Shown: piece after piece, positions 16,919-25,558 of the stretch
Numbering within the stretch: position 1 is the first letter of the stretch
Layout: each line of letters begins with the position of its first letter
Assembly: GCA_001890945.1 (NCBI GenBank)
Contig: MLAX01000005.1
Location: forward strand, 372,001-436,000
Reading direction: 5' to 3'
Length of the DNA stretch: 64,000 bases
DNA from: Alphaproteobacteria bacterium AO1-B
Lineage (GTDB): Bacteria; Pseudomonadota; Alphaproteobacteria; Rhizobiales; Stappiaceae
The notes under the pieces: model-generated
Told to the model about the DNA's origin: nothing
Databases searched by the model: none
What the model saw: only the letters and a program-made list of their open reading frames with translations
Program-made: the position numbers and the translations under genes

Positions 16919-17497
16919 ATGATCAGACGCCTTTATGACTGGACCCTGTCCCTTGCTGCCGGACCTCGCGCACCTACCGCGCTGGGGTCGGTTTCGTTTG
17001 TTGAAAGCTCGTTCTTTCCGATCCCGCCGGACATCTTGTTGATCCCGATGGTCATTGCCCGGCGCGAGAAGGCCTGGTGGTATGCGCTGCTGTGCACGCT
17101 GACCTCTGTTGCCGGTGGTGTGTTTGGCTATTTCATCGGCATGTTCCTGTTTGAACAGGTTGCACAGCCGGTACTCGCGTTCTACGGCAAACTCCACTAC
17201 GTCGAGGAATTCCGCCATATCTTCGCCGAGTGGGGCTGGTGGTTCGTGTTTATCGCCGGTGTGACCCCGTTTCCCTACAAGGTGATTACAGTTGCCTCCG
17301 GGGCTGCAGGCCTAAGCCTGCCGATCTTTGTTCTTGCAAGCATTGTTTCCCGGGGGATCCGGTTCTTCATCGTCGCCGGACTGCTGTATTTCTTCGGCCC
17401 GCCGATCAAGGACTTTATCGAGAAACGCCTCGGTCTTATGTTCACCGTGTTCGTCGTGCTTCTGGTCGGCGGTTTCGCCGCGCTGAAGTTAATCTAA
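16919..17497 (+). CDS. DedA/VTT-domain membrane protein (YqaA family)
   Basis: A 192-residue integral membrane protein of the DedA/VTT superfamily, YqaA branch, with the hallmarks SFFPIPPDILLIPM near the N-terminus and GVTPFPYKVITVASGAAG in the middle, followed by SRGIRFFIVAGLLYFFG. Members of the superfamily act in lipid carrier or phospholipid translocation and membrane homeostasis. I chose the ATG at 16919 because GGAGG lies five bases before it; an upstream in-frame ATG would add nine residues. It is followed 14 bases later by dsbB, so the two are likely one transcript. Confidence 0.88.
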   Translation: MIRRLYDWTLSLAAGPRAPTALGSVSFVESSFFPIPPDILLIPMVIARREKAWWYALLCTLTSVAGGVFGYFIGMFLFEQVAQPVLAFYGKLHYVEEFRHIFAEWGWWFVFIAGVTPFPYKVITVASGAAGLSLPIFVLASIVSRGIRFFIVAGLLYFFGPPIKDFIEKRLGLMFTVFVVLLVGGFAALKLI

Positions 17498-17511
17498 GCA
17501 AAGAGGATCCG

Positions 17512-18036
17512 ATGTCCGCTGAAAAACTGGCGCAGTCGTTGACACTCCTGCTATTGGCCGGTGGCCTTGTGGTGATTGGAACGGCTTGGGGATATCAGCT
17601 GATTGGCGGTTACGTCCCCTGCAAGCTGTGTTTGGAGCAGCGAATTCCTTATCATATCGGGTTGCCGATGGCCCTTGTTGCATTGGCTGCCTTGGTGACA
17701 GGTCGCAAAGGGATTGCCGCGGTCCTGTTGCTGGCAGTCGCGGCAGTGTTCGCCTATGGAGCTGGCCTCGGGATTTATCAGGCCGGAGCGGAATGGCAGT
17801 TCTGGGATGGCCCGAATGATTGCGGCGGGGGCGCCGCTGCTCCGGCATCCGCTTCCAACATGCTGCAAGCCTTGCAATCGACCCGGGTTGTCAGCTGCAC
17901 GGAAGCCAGCTGGCGGATGTTGGGCCTGTCTTTTGCCGGTTGGAATGCTGTTGCATCTGCCGGGTTGGCCGGACTTGGGCTTCTTGCTGCCGGAATTTTG
18001 AAATTCCGGGTTCCCATGGCAAAGTCACCGGCATGA
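17512..18036 (+). CDS. dsbB: Disulfide bond formation protein B (DsbB family)
   Basis: A 174-residue, four-helix inner-membrane protein that re-oxidises periplasmic DsbA and passes electrons to quinone. The first periplasmic loop has the redox pair C37-K-L-C40 in the typical context VPCKLCLEQRIPYHIG. The second pair is C104 (PNDCGGG) and C129 (RVVSCTEASWRMLGLS). Ribosome site AGAGGA lies eight bases before the ATG. It follows the DedA-family gene and overlaps the small membrane protein gene at 18033 (ATGA). No dsbA is in the window. Confidence 0.93.
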   Translation: MSAEKLAQSLTLLLLAGGLVVIGTAWGYQLIGGYVPCKLCLEQRIPYHIGLPMALVALAALVTGRKGIAAVLLLAVAAVFAYGAGLGIYQAGAEWQFWDGPNDCGGGAAAPASASNMLQALQSTRVVSCTEASWRMLGLSFAGWNAVASAGLAGLGLLAAGILKFRVPMAKSPA

Positions 18037-18290
18037 GCACGTCAAAACACAAGGCCGATCAGGAGAGGCGCGACGAGGCGCTGAGAGCGATTGACCGCGC
18101 GCAAGCGGAAAGCGAAACGGTTGTTGGCTCGACCTTTGTTCGCATGGCCGATCGTGCGCGGGACCATATGAGCGCGGCCGATAAGGATGCCGATGACCAC
18201 ATCGAAGTCTGGGGCACGCGCATCGGCCGGTCGCTTGGGTTGGTGTTTGCAATTGGTCTGGTGATTTACCTTGCCGTTACCTACCTCTAG
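18033..18290 (+). CDS. Small hypothetical protein with C-terminal membrane helix
   Basis: An 85-residue protein, unrecognised. Residues 1-60 are highly charged and helix-prone (KADQERRDEALRAIDRAQAE), and residues 64-84 form one hydrophobic helix (GRSLGLVFAIGLVIYLAVTYL without charged residues after R65), so it looks like a tail-anchored cytoplasmic helix. Its start overlaps the dsbB stop as ATGA, strong evidence that it is real and translationally coupled. It could assist DsbB or be a general envelope protein. Confidence 0.75.
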   Translation: MSTSKHKADQERRDEALRAIDRAQAESETVVGSTFVRMADRARDHMSAADKDADDHIEVWGTRIGRSLGLVFAIGLVIYLAVTYL

Positions 18291-18361
18291 GTAATCTTCC
18301 AACTGAGTTGGGAGGCTCGCGAAAAAGGAAAAACAGCGCTCACTGGAGCCTGGAACAAAAT

Positions 18362-18796
18362 ATGGCGTCAATTCATCCAATCAGCCGAAGCCACTGGACC
18401 GACCTCAAAGCGCCGGACCTGAAAGACTTTGAGGCAATGGCCAGCGAAACACTCGCCACCATGCCGGACGATCTGTTGCTTCGCTGCGGCAATTTGCAGG
18501 TCACACTTGCCGAATACGCACCTGATGATGTTCTCGATGCACTGTCGATCGAAGATCCGCACGATCTACTTGGATTGTTCGAAGGCGTCGGCTTGGACGA
18601 GGGCGAAGAGCTGTCCCATACCGGGCAAATGCCAAATCGTATCTGGCTCTTCCGCCGGCCCATTCTGGATTATTGGGCCGCAATGGACGAAACGCTCGGA
18701 GATGTGGTCGCCCATGTGCTTATCCATGAGATCGGTCACCATTTCGGTTTGAGCGATCAGGACATGGAGCGTCTCGAGGCCGCTGCCGACAGATGA
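18362..18796 (+). CDS. Metallopeptidase family protein (minimal zincin, DUF1025-type)
   Basis: A 144-residue minimal zinc metalloprotease fold. Near the C-terminus it has HVLIHEIGHHFGLSDQDME, the HExxH-x2-G-x2-D motif of this family, with zinc ligands from both histidines and the aspartate. The N-terminal half (FEAMASETLATMPDDLL) is the conserved helical region of these short proteins. No signal peptide is present, so a cytoplasmic location is expected; substrates are unknown. I start at the ATG at 18362, which gives the family length; an upstream in-frame start would add 18 unconserved residues. Confidence 0.85.
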   Translation: MASIHPISRSHWTDLKAPDLKDFEAMASETLATMPDDLLLRCGNLQVTLAEYAPDDVLDALSIEDPHDLLGLFEGVGLDEGEELSHTGQMPNRIWLFRRPILDYWAAMDETLGDVVAHVLIHEIGHHFGLSDQDMERLEAAADR

Positions 18797-18833
18797 TGCA
18801 GCGGCGGCAGCCTCAAGGATAGTCAAGCTGCGT

Positions 18834-19373
18834 TTATTCGGCAGCTTCCGTCTTGGCGCGCTCGATTGATTCCACAATCATGCGTTTTGCAGCTTCTGCG
18901 CCTTCAACACCCGTCACTTTCACCCATTTGCCAGGTTCCAGATCCTTGTAGTGCTCGAAGAAGTGCTTAACCTGGTCGATGGTGATTTGCGGCAGGTCGG
19001 TAATGTCCGAAACATTGTCGTAGCGCTTGGTGATCTTGTGGCTTGGCACCGCAATGATCTTTTCATCCTGGCCGGACTCGTCTTCCATCAGGAGAACACC
19101 AATCGGACGGCAGGTCATGATGGCGCCAGGTACAACAGGGCGCTGGTTGACGACAACCACGTCGATCGGATCGCCATCGCCGCAAAGCGTGTGCGGGACG
19201 AAGCCGTAGTTCCCCGGATAGCGCATGGGCGTGTAGAGGAAGCGGTCGACATACATCGCGCCTGCTTCTTTATCCATCTCATACTTGATCGGTTCACCGC
19301 CAACGGGGACCTCAACAATTACGTTGATATCTTCCGGCGGGTTTTTGCCAATCGGCACGGCGTCAATACGCAT
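18834..19373 (-). CDS. ppa: Inorganic pyrophosphatase (family I)
   Basis: A 179-residue family I soluble pyrophosphatase, which hydrolyses diphosphate to two phosphates with Mg2+. It has the metal-binding signature DGDPIDVVVV with its three aspartates, the substrate region EVPVGGEPIKYEMDKEAGA, and RFLYTPMRYPGNYGFVPHT. Length and start agree with the family. It converges with the metallopeptidase gene and is monocistronic. Confidence 0.97.
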   Translation of the reverse strand: MRIDAVPIGKNPPEDINVIVEVPVGGEPIKYEMDKEAGAMYVDRFLYTPMRYPGNYGFVPHTLCGDGDPIDVVVVNQRPVVPGAIMTCRPIGVLLMEDESGQDEKIIAVPSHKITKRYDNVSDITDLPQITIDQVKHFFEHYKDLEPGKWVKVTGVEGAEAAKRMIVESIERAKTEAAE

Positions 19374-19525
19374 CTGTGAACTCCTGTTGGATCGTTGCGC
19401 CGTCTATCGCAATCCGAAGGCAGAAGTTCAAGTCTTTAGTTTTGCATTGCACCTAATTGATTAATGACCCGGAAGTGGCGCGGGCGCGCCAGATCCTTGT
19501 CTTGGAAGGCATAAGGGTGAAGCTG

Positions 19526-20044
19526 TCAGAGCTTTCGCCTCGGCCAGATGTAAATGAGCAATTCGAGTCGTCTCCCGCCGATCCGGTGCCATGATTTCCC
19601 GGCGATTTGGCCTCCCACCGCACGATAGAACTCCCGGGCGGGCGTGTTGTCGCTCAGCACCTGGACGGCAAGCCCTGAGCCATGTTGCTCGAGGAATGAC
19701 GCCCGGATGTCTTCAAAAAGCCTGCGGCCGAAACCCAGGCCCTGATACTCCGGTTTGAGATAAAGCTCGTATATCTCGCCATCCATGTTGGTATTCGTTA
19801 GCCGGCACGGGCCAAAGGTGGCATATCCGGCCGGAACATCAGCAACGGATAGGATCTTGATGTTGACGCCGCGCGCCAGAGCTCCGCGCCACCAGTTTTC
19901 GCCCCGCCTTGAGACCATTCGCTGGAGGTCAAGGCCATGTAACACGCCGCGATAAGCGCCGAGCCAGGCTTCGCTATGGATGCTGGCGAGCGCTTCGCAG
20001 TCTGCCGGTCTCGCCGCACGAAGATCAATCAGGTCAAGAGTCAT
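19526..20044 (-). CDS. GNAT family N-acetyltransferase
   Basis: A 172-residue GNAT acetyltransferase. The opening IDLRAARPADCEALASIHSEAWLGAYRG is common in the group, and the acetyl-CoA binding motif A is ELYLKPEYQGLGFGRRLFEDI. The tail (NTPAREFYRAVGGQIAGKS) is the usual motif B region. The substrate cannot be told. It stands alone between ppa and the candidate RNA on the same strand. Confidence 0.85.
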   Translation of the reverse strand: MTLDLIDLRAARPADCEALASIHSEAWLGAYRGVLHGLDLQRMVSRRGENWWRGALARGVNIKILSVADVPAGYATFGPCRLTNTNMDGEIYELYLKPEYQGLGFGRRLFEDIRASFLEQHGSGLAVQVLSDNTPAREFYRAVGGQIAGKSWHRIGGRRLELLIYIWPRRKL

Positions 20045-20149
20045 CTTGGGAAAAGAATACTACAAGGCGTCCCCAGGGGAAGCTTGAAACGTTTTCGGTT
20101 CGGGAAAACTGCCGGAATTCTTGAGACTCGCCGCCAAAGGTGTCCGGTA

Positions 20150-20290
20150 ATGAAAAGGGCCGGCGTGTTGCCGGCCCTTCAGTTGCCTTGATGTTTGACT
20201 CAAAAAATCTGGTCGCTCTACATTCACCACGGGGGGCTGGGGGGCTATTGCATACCGCGGTGCCCGTAGACCGTTCCCATCAAGGTATGA
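20150..20290 (-). ncRNA. Candidate structured small RNA of about 140 bases
   Basis: On the minus strand a possible promoter (20295-20322) is followed by a folded segment. An outer stem CCTTGATG/CATCAAGG joins 20278-20285 and 20186-20193. Inside it GGTC/GACC (20269-20272 with 20211-20214), TCTAC/GTAGA and CACCGCGG/CCGTGGTG (20255-20262 with 20225-20232, one G-U pair) stack into a long imperfect hairpin. A strong terminator ends it at 20155-20179. No coding frame fits. The fold does not match 6S, 4.5S, tmRNA or a riboswitch that I know. Confidence 0.5.
20155..20179 (-). terminator. Rho-independent terminator of the candidate small RNA
   Basis: AAGGGCCGGC (20155-20164) pairs with GCCGGCCCTT (20170-20179) around a 5-base loop. 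On the minus strand the stem ends in CCCTTTTC, so the orientation is minus. No minus-strand protein gene lies upstream of it before 21124. Confidence 0.75.
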
Positions 20291-20294
20291 TGCT

Positions 20295-20322
20295 AATATG
20301 GGTGTGCTTTTTGGCTGGCCAA
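20295..20322 (-). promoter_or_regulatory. Possible sigma-70 promoter for the candidate small RNA
   Basis: On the minus strand TTGGCC (20322-20317), a 16-base spacer and CATATT (20300-20295) resemble -35 and -10 boxes. The implied start lies near 20288, just before the outer stem of the RNA. Confidence 0.4.
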
Positions 20323-20561
20323 GGGCTGGAATGCGGCGAAAACATGAAAATTTTGGTATTCTTTCTTGAAAAGTTGCCCATGCGTTAGTTTTTGATGTTT
20401 TTCGGTCACGATTGATGAATGAAAGCAACAGTTTCTCAGCTTTCTACCGGCCTGCACTTGCAATTCTCGGCGAACCACGACCATCATGACATCTGGATGA
20501 CATGCACTAAGCAAATGCTGACGGTAGCGCAAGGTGCAAGGCGGTTCAAAAGGGAGGCGGA

Positions 20562-20951
20562 ATGAGCGAAGCCGATGATAGCGCATCTCAGCACAGCCGG
20601 AGCTTGAGCCTCAACGGACCTGGGCATAAAGCTCCTCCCTCCTTACCAGTGGTGTCCTTCAACCGCCGGGAACTCGATGTCATCCTCAGGCTCTATGGCC
20701 GCATGGTCGCCGATGGTGAGTGGCGGGACTATGCAATTGACATTCTGAATGACAGGGCTGTTTTCTCAATTTTCCGCCGCGCCTCTGAAATGCCTCTTTA
20801 TCGCATCGAAAAGGACCCTAAACTTGCGCGGCGGCAGGGCGCATATTCGGTCGTCGCGACTGGTGGCATGATCCTGAAACGTGGCCACGATTTGGCGCAG
20901 GTCCTAAGGGTTCTGGAAAAGAAAAAGCATCTTCGGGTCGTTGACGCCTGA
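20562..20951 (+). CDS. DUF2794 family protein
   Basis: A 129-residue protein of DUF2794, a family found in Alphaproteobacteria. The conserved core is SFNRRELDVILRLYGRMVADGEWRDYAIDILNDRAVFSIFRRASE, followed by PLYRIEKDPKLARRQGAYSVV and a final GHDLAQVLRVLEKKK. It is cytoplasmic with no known reaction. GGAGGCGG precedes the ATG, a strong ribosome site. The candidate small RNA is divergent from it. Confidence 0.9.
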   Translation: MSEADDSASQHSRSLSLNGPGHKAPPSLPVVSFNRRELDVILRLYGRMVADGEWRDYAIDILNDRAVFSIFRRASEMPLYRIEKDPKLARRQGAYSVVATGGMILKRGHDLAQVLRVLEKKKHLRVVDA

Positions 20952-21074
20952 CACCGGGGCACACGGATCGAGACCCGGAGCTGTCCCCACTGAACTCGAG
21001 GTCGCCGCTGACCCGAATTTCACGTCGTGACCATATGAGATTTGGAAGCGACATCTTTTGTCAAAAGACATCAA

Positions 21075-21100
21075 AAAGCCCGGCGCAATGGCCGGGCTTT
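21075..21100. terminator. Terminator between the DUF2794 gene and the BI-1 gene
   Basis: AAAGCCCGGC (21075-21084) and GCCGGGCTTT (21091-21100) form a perfect 10-base-pair stem with A/T flanks on both sides, serving the two convergent genes. Confidence 0.85.
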
Positions 21101-21123
21101 CTGCATATATGATGGCGCGCAAA

Positions 21124-21888
21124 TTATTCGCGGTTGCCGAACAGCTGCAGCAGCATCAGGAACATGTTGATGAAGTCGAGGTAGAGACGCAGAGCGCCCA
21201 TCACAGACTTCTTGGTGGCAACTTCACCGGAGTCGCCCTCGTAGTACATTTCCTTGATCTGCTGTGTGTCGTAGGCAGTCAAACCAGCGAACACGAGAAC
21301 ACCAATCACGGAAATCGCGAACTGAAGAGCGGAAGATCCGAGGAAGATGTTCACCAAGGAGGCGATCACGATACCGATCAGGCCCATGAACAGGAACGAA
21401 CCCCAAGCGGACAGATCCTTCTTCGTGGTATAGCCGAAGATGCTCAGCGCACCGAAGGACGCTGCGGTGATGAAGAACACGCGCGCGATCGACCCGCCGG
21501 TATAGACCATGAAGATCGAGGAAAGGGATACACCCATCAGGGCGGAGTAGACGAGGAACATCGTCCGAGCGGTTGACGCGCTCATGGACTGGATCCGGAA
21601 CGAGAGCCAAAGCACCATGCCGAGCGGCGCCAGCATGACCACCCATTTGAGCGGTGAGGCGAAGATGGCGTTGCCGAGCGGTGTCAAACCTACGATCGAG
21701 CCGGCGTCGTTGGTTACGACGGACATCATGTAGGTACCGATGGCAAAGAAACCGGTCAGCGCGAGGCCGAACGTCATGTAGTTGTATACGCCCAGCATGT
21801 AGGCGCGCAGGCCCTGATCGATGCCGGCCTCGGCACGAGCGCCGGCAACCGAGTAAGCGCCTTGAGATTGGCGGTCAAAGGTCGACAT
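21124..21888 (-). CDS. Bax inhibitor-1/YccA family membrane protein
   Basis: A 254-residue protein with about seven membrane helices and the UPF0005/BI-1 features: FIVYSALMGVSLSSIF-like helix (residues about 136-150), AALSIFGYTTKKDLSAWGSF-like segment and the C-terminal YLDFINMFLMLLQLFG. The N-terminal cytoplasmic part is SQGAYSVAGARAEAGIDQGLRAYMLGVYNYM. Bacterial homologues are proton-sensitive calcium leak channels or FtsH interactors. It is monocistronic and converges on the DUF2794 gene across a shared terminator. Confidence 0.92.
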   Translation of the reverse strand: MSTFDRQSQGAYSVAGARAEAGIDQGLRAYMLGVYNYMTFGLALTGFFAIGTYMMSVVTNDAGSIVGLTPLGNAIFASPLKWVVMLAPLGMVLWLSFRIQSMSASTARTMFLVYSALMGVSLSSIFMVYTGGSIARVFFITAASFGALSIFGYTTKKDLSAWGSFLFMGLIGIVIASLVNIFLGSSALQFAISVIGVLVFAGLTAYDTQQIKEMYYEGDSGEVATKKSVMGALRLYLDFINMFLMLLQLFGNRE

Positions 21889-22057
21889 GGTCTTAAGATT
21901 CCCCTTCGTTCAAAACTTGTGCGCGCAGGGAGTCCTGCAGCACAGCTCCCTCAACATATGGGAGAATACGGACCCTAGCACAAGATGACTTTCCTAAAAA
22001 AATCGCAATCTTTCTGCTACGGCCCGTATTTCCGGCCCTTATGATTAAGAAGAGTTC

Positions 22058-22807
22058 TTATTTCATGGCTTTAAGACGGCTTTCGATCTGCCGGTCGCAA
22101 GTGCCTTGGGGCCAGCGGAAGATTTCTTCTGCCTTGAAATCCATAACTTCTTTTGTGGTGTCGCGCATGACTTCCGGCGTTACGCCCGGCTTGAACCACT
22201 GAAGAACGCCGTAATCGCCGCCAGCATCGGTGAAAAACGCCAAGGGTTTGCCGTCTTCCATGATCCCGACACGGCCCACGCGAACATCTTCGACGGTCAC
22301 ATTGCGCGCGTTTCCATCAATGGTCAGTTTGGATTTGGTCAGGCGGAGCTTTTTACCGGCAGATTGCGGTGTGCCGGTCCAGGTGCCGCCGGTTAGCCGG
22401 TTGCCCTTGTTTTCAACCGAGAGGCAAGAATTCTTATAGTTCGGGATCGACAAGCGGTTTGCGGAAACCTCGATCGGATCTTTGCCCTTTTCGGAGATGG
22501 TGTATTTCATCTCATGTTCACCGGTGCGGTAGACGCGGATGCCGACCGGGGTGAAGCCGCTGTCGCCGATTGAGCGGGTGAAGAAATCAAACTGGTTGGC
22601 GTCATTGGTTCCCGCGCGGCGGTAAAGCCAGCGCTTCGGCAGGCCGTCTTCCCAAACCAGCCAGTCGCTGACAACGAGGCCGCGCTTGCCAGCAGGATCA
22701 TTCAGCTGCCAAACGCCTGTGTGAAACGGGCTTTCAGCTTGAGCGGCCGGCACGGCTGACAGCATGGTCAAAGCCGCAATTGAGGCTGCTAGAGTGGTCT
22801 TAAACAT
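22058..22807 (-). CDS. Exported protein of unknown function
   Basis: A 249-residue protein with a clear Sec signal peptide (MFKTTLAASIAALTMLSA, cleavage after AAQA near residue 24). The mature part starts SPFHTGVWQLNDPAGKRGL and is rich in beta-type segments (VVSDWLVWEDGLPKRWLYRR, then RLTGGTWTGTP). I recognise no domain. I placed the start at 22807 because an upstream in-frame ATG puts 29 unconserved residues before the signal peptide. It lies downstream of the ABC permease gene on the same strand but is separated from it by 168 bases and a hairpin. Confidence 0.75.
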   Translation of the reverse strand: MFKTTLAASIAALTMLSAVPAAQAESPFHTGVWQLNDPAGKRGLVVSDWLVWEDGLPKRWLYRRAGTNDANQFDFFTRSIGDSGFTPVGIRVYRTGEHEMKYTISEKGKDPIEVSANRLSIPNYKNSCLSVENKGNRLTGGTWTGTPQSAGKKLRLTKSKLTIDGNARNVTVEDVRVGRVGIMEDGKPLAFFTDAGGDYGVLQWFKPGVTPEVMRDTTKEVMDFKAEEIFRWPQGTCDRQIESRLKAMK

Positions 22808-22897
22808 GGATTTCAAACGATAGCCCGGCATTTCGGAGTGCCCCTTCAAGAGATAAATCTCTCTTCCGATATCCAAGATAACCGCATGACGCAAGGC

Positions 22898-22918
22898 GCG
22901 CCGGATGCAATCCGGCGC
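22898..22918. terminator. Hairpin after the ABC permease gene, terminator-like
   Basis: GCGCCGGAT (22898-22906), loop GCA and ATCCGGCGC (22910-22918) form a perfect 9-base-pair stem 57 bases beyond the permease stop. A T-run is lacking on both strands, so termination is only likely. Confidence 0.4.
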
Positions 22919-22975
22919 ACATTTGCGGTGAGTTTGATGAAATTTTTCTGACGGTTAATACCGTCTTTGGCCGTA

Positions 22976-25558
22976 TCAGAGGTTTCTAAGAACCGGTGCA
23001 GGTTTTTCGCCAAGAACGCGCCAGGTTCCGATCAGGCCGAACCCGACAGTCAGGACAAGCGCGATTAGGGCAGCACTGAACGCTGTAACTGGCAGCAGCG
23101 TAAAGGTTCCGCCCATGATTGCAGTGATGACATACCAGGCAGCAATGCCGCCCGCCAAAACGGCAAACACTGCTGTGACAAGGCCAAGGATCGCATATTC
23201 GAGGCCATAGGCCAGGATCAGCCGCGTTCGTGTGGCGCCAATGGTTTTCAAGATGACAGCGTCATAGATGCGGCTGCGATGCCCGGCGGCGAGTGCGCCT
23301 GCCAAGACAAGAATGCTGGCAATCAGCGTGATGGAGGAGGCGCCGCGGATCGCCCATGCGAGCTGAGCCACGATGTTGTTCACCTGGGAGATCGCATCTT
23401 TCACGCGGACGCTAGTGACGGTCGGAAAGCTGCTGGAGACAGTCTTCAACAAGGCCAACTCGGTGTCTGTCTGGACGTTATCATCCCAGCCAAGGGTCAT
23501 CAGATGCGCATGCGGCGCCCCGGCAAATGTGTTTGGCGAGAACACCATGACAAAGTTGATGCCAAGCGACTGCCATTCTACATCCCGCGTATTCGCAATC
23601 TCTGCGGAGATTTCGCGACCAAGAACGTTCACAGAAACGGTGTCGCCAATCTTGAGGCCGAGGTCTGTTGCAGCCTCCGCGTCAAAGGAGACCAGTGGAG
23701 GCCCGGAATAGTCCTGCGGCCACCATTCACCGGACGCGAGTTCCGAGTTCGGCGGGAGCGTAGCCTCGTAAGTGATGCCGCGGTCGCCGCGCAGAACCCA
23801 GTCGGACCCTTCTTGGGCTGGCACGAAATCATCGCTGCTGATGCTGTTGAGGCTAACAATCCGGCCGCGCAACATCGGCACACTTTGAAGGTTTGCGTTT
23901 GGAGCTTCTTCGCGCAGCAGGGTTTCGAAGGCGTCCCGCTCGTGGCTTTGAATGTCGACAAAGAAGAAGCTAGGTGCCTCTCCAGCGATGGTCGCGGTGA
24001 GTTCCCGGCGGAGGTTTCCATCGATCAGGGTTAGAGCGACCAGCAGCGATAGACCCAAGCCAAGAGACAGAACGACGGACGGCGTCAGGGCACCAGGGCG
24101 GTGAATGTTGGCGATTGCCAGCCGCAGCTCGGTGGAGCGGACCGGAGGCAGGCGTTTGGCGAGCCACATGATGATCCGCGCCACAACCACCAAAAGCACA
24201 AAAGCCCCGGCGGACGCTGCGATATAGATCGTGGCGATCCGCTTGTCATAGGCCAGCAGGATGGCGATGGACGCAAGGACGACCACGGTGAGAGCCGTGG
24301 CGAACAAATAGCGTTTGCGGGGCCATTTGGAGCCCGCCGCAACAATATCGCGGAACAGGGCGGTGGGTGGAACGTCATGAGCCCGGCCAAGCGGCCAAAG
24401 CGCGAAAGCCAGCGCGGTCAAAAGACCATAGACAAGGCCCAGGCCCAGTTCGCTTGGATAGATGCCGACCGCAAGTTTGACGGGAAGAACATTGGAAAGT
24501 GCAGCACCAGCGGCAAACGGGATCATTGCTCCAATGACCAGCCCGATGCCGATCCCGATCAGGGCAAGCGCCAGCATCTGCACCAGATAGATCTGGAAGA
24601 CGAAGCCGCCAGTTGCGCCCAGGCACTTGAAGCTTGCAATGACTTCCCGTTTTGTTTCCAGGAAGGCCCGGACCGCATTGGCAACGCCAACGCCGCCCAC
24701 AACAAGAGCCGTGAGACCAACAAGCGTCAGAAATTGTGCAAACCGGTCGATGCTGCGCTGAAGGCCGGGAGATGCGTTGGCTCTGGAGCGCACCCGCCAA
24801 CCGGCATCGGCTTCAGTTTGTTCCGCTTCTTCCTCGATCTGTTTGAGCTCGCCGATGCTCGGCGCGGGATCCATGCGCACCCGGTAATGCCAGCGCACCA
24901 AACTACCCGGCTGAACAAGGCCAGTTGCGCCGATGGCCTCGGTGGAGATCATCAGCCGGGGGCCGAACTCCATCCCACCTGCGAGTTTATCGGGTTCAGT
25001 TTCAATAACGTCTGTGATTTCAACACTCGTGCGGCCAAGCTCAAGTGTGTCACCAACTTCAACATCAAGACGGGCCAGCAGGGCCAGTTCGGCCACAGCG
25101 CCCCAGCGACCGTTACGCTGTTCCAGTGCGTCCACAAGGCTTTGCCCTGATTGCAGCTCGAGCGCGCCATAGAGCGGATAAACATCATCGACCGCCTTAA
25201 GCTCTACAAGTGCCTGGTCTGCCGTGTCTGCGCGCCGGGCCATTGCGCGCAATGTCGCGACTTCCGAAACTGCACCGAGACTGTCGATGTAGCTCCGCTC
25301 GTCCTCATTGACTTGACGATGAACCAGACGGAAGGACAGATCGCCGCCCAAAATGGCTTGGCCTTCCTGGGAGATCCCTTCGGTCAAGGCTCTGGAAACC
25401 GAAGTCACACCGGAAATCGCGGCAACCCCAAGCGCGATACAGGCAATGAAAATGTAAAAGCCCTTCAAGCCGCCGCGCAGTTCGCGCAGGGCAAACCGGA
25501 GGGCGAGGCGGAAGGTCTGGTTGTTGCGGCCAAGCTCGCCGGACACAAATCCGCTCAT
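22976..25558 (-). CDS. ABC transporter permease, FtsX/MacB type (YbbP-like)
   Basis: An 860-residue FtsX-family permease with the ten-helix plan of YbbP: an N-terminal helix (about 30-50, FYIFIACIALGVAAISGV), a large periplasmic domain, a cluster of helices around 280-480, a second periplasmic domain and three C-terminal helices (about 740-850). Its start overlaps the stop of the ATPase gene as ATGA. Together with the ATPase and the divergent TesA-like esterase it reproduces the ybbA-ybbP/tesA layout known from many Proteobacteria, whose cargo is uncertain (lipids or lipoproteins are suspected). Confidence 0.92.
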   Translation of the reverse strand: MSGFVSGELGRNNQTFRLALRFALRELRGGLKGFYIFIACIALGVAAISGVTSVSRALTEGISQEGQAILGGDLSFRLVHRQVNEDERSYIDSLGAVSEVATLRAMARRADTADQALVELKAVDDVYPLYGALELQSGQSLVDALEQRNGRWGAVAELALLARLDVEVGDTLELGRTSVEITDVIETEPDKLAGGMEFGPRLMISTEAIGATGLVQPGSLVRWHYRVRMDPAPSIGELKQIEEEAEQTEADAGWRVRSRANASPGLQRSIDRFAQFLTLVGLTALVVGGVGVANAVRAFLETKREVIASFKCLGATGGFVFQIYLVQMLALALIGIGIGLVIGAMIPFAAGAALSNVLPVKLAVGIYPSELGLGLVYGLLTALAFALWPLGRAHDVPPTALFRDIVAAGSKWPRKRYLFATALTVVVLASIAILLAYDKRIATIYIAASAGAFVLLVVVARIIMWLAKRLPPVRSTELRLAIANIHRPGALTPSVVLSLGLGLSLLVALTLIDGNLRRELTATIAGEAPSFFFVDIQSHERDAFETLLREEAPNANLQSVPMLRGRIVSLNSISSDDFVPAQEGSDWVLRGDRGITYEATLPPNSELASGEWWPQDYSGPPLVSFDAEAATDLGLKIGDTVSVNVLGREISAEIANTRDVEWQSLGINFVMVFSPNTFAGAPHAHLMTLGWDDNVQTDTELALLKTVSSSFPTVTSVRVKDAISQVNNIVAQLAWAIRGASSITLIASILVLAGALAAGHRSRIYDAVILKTIGATRTRLILAYGLEYAILGLVTAVFAVLAGGIAAWYVITAIMGGTFTLLPVTAFSAALIALVLTVGFGLIGTWRVLGEKPAPVLRNL

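Noticed and set aside
20150..20290. Identifying the candidate RNA as 6S RNA or the signal recognition particle RNA
   Set aside because: The central-bubble plan of 6S and the GGAA-tetraloop/AGCAG core of 4.5S RNA are not present, so it is left unnamed.
20293..20586. Short open frames in the gap between the GNAT gene and the DUF2794 gene (e.g. 20140-20388 plus, 20293-20586 minus)
   Set aside because: They cross the terminator or promoter of the candidate RNA or overlap the DUF2794 start, and read as low-quality protein sequence.
24101..25150. A 349-codon plus-strand frame over the FtsX-type permease
   Set aside because: Composition and lack of domains show that it is the complement of the permease gene.
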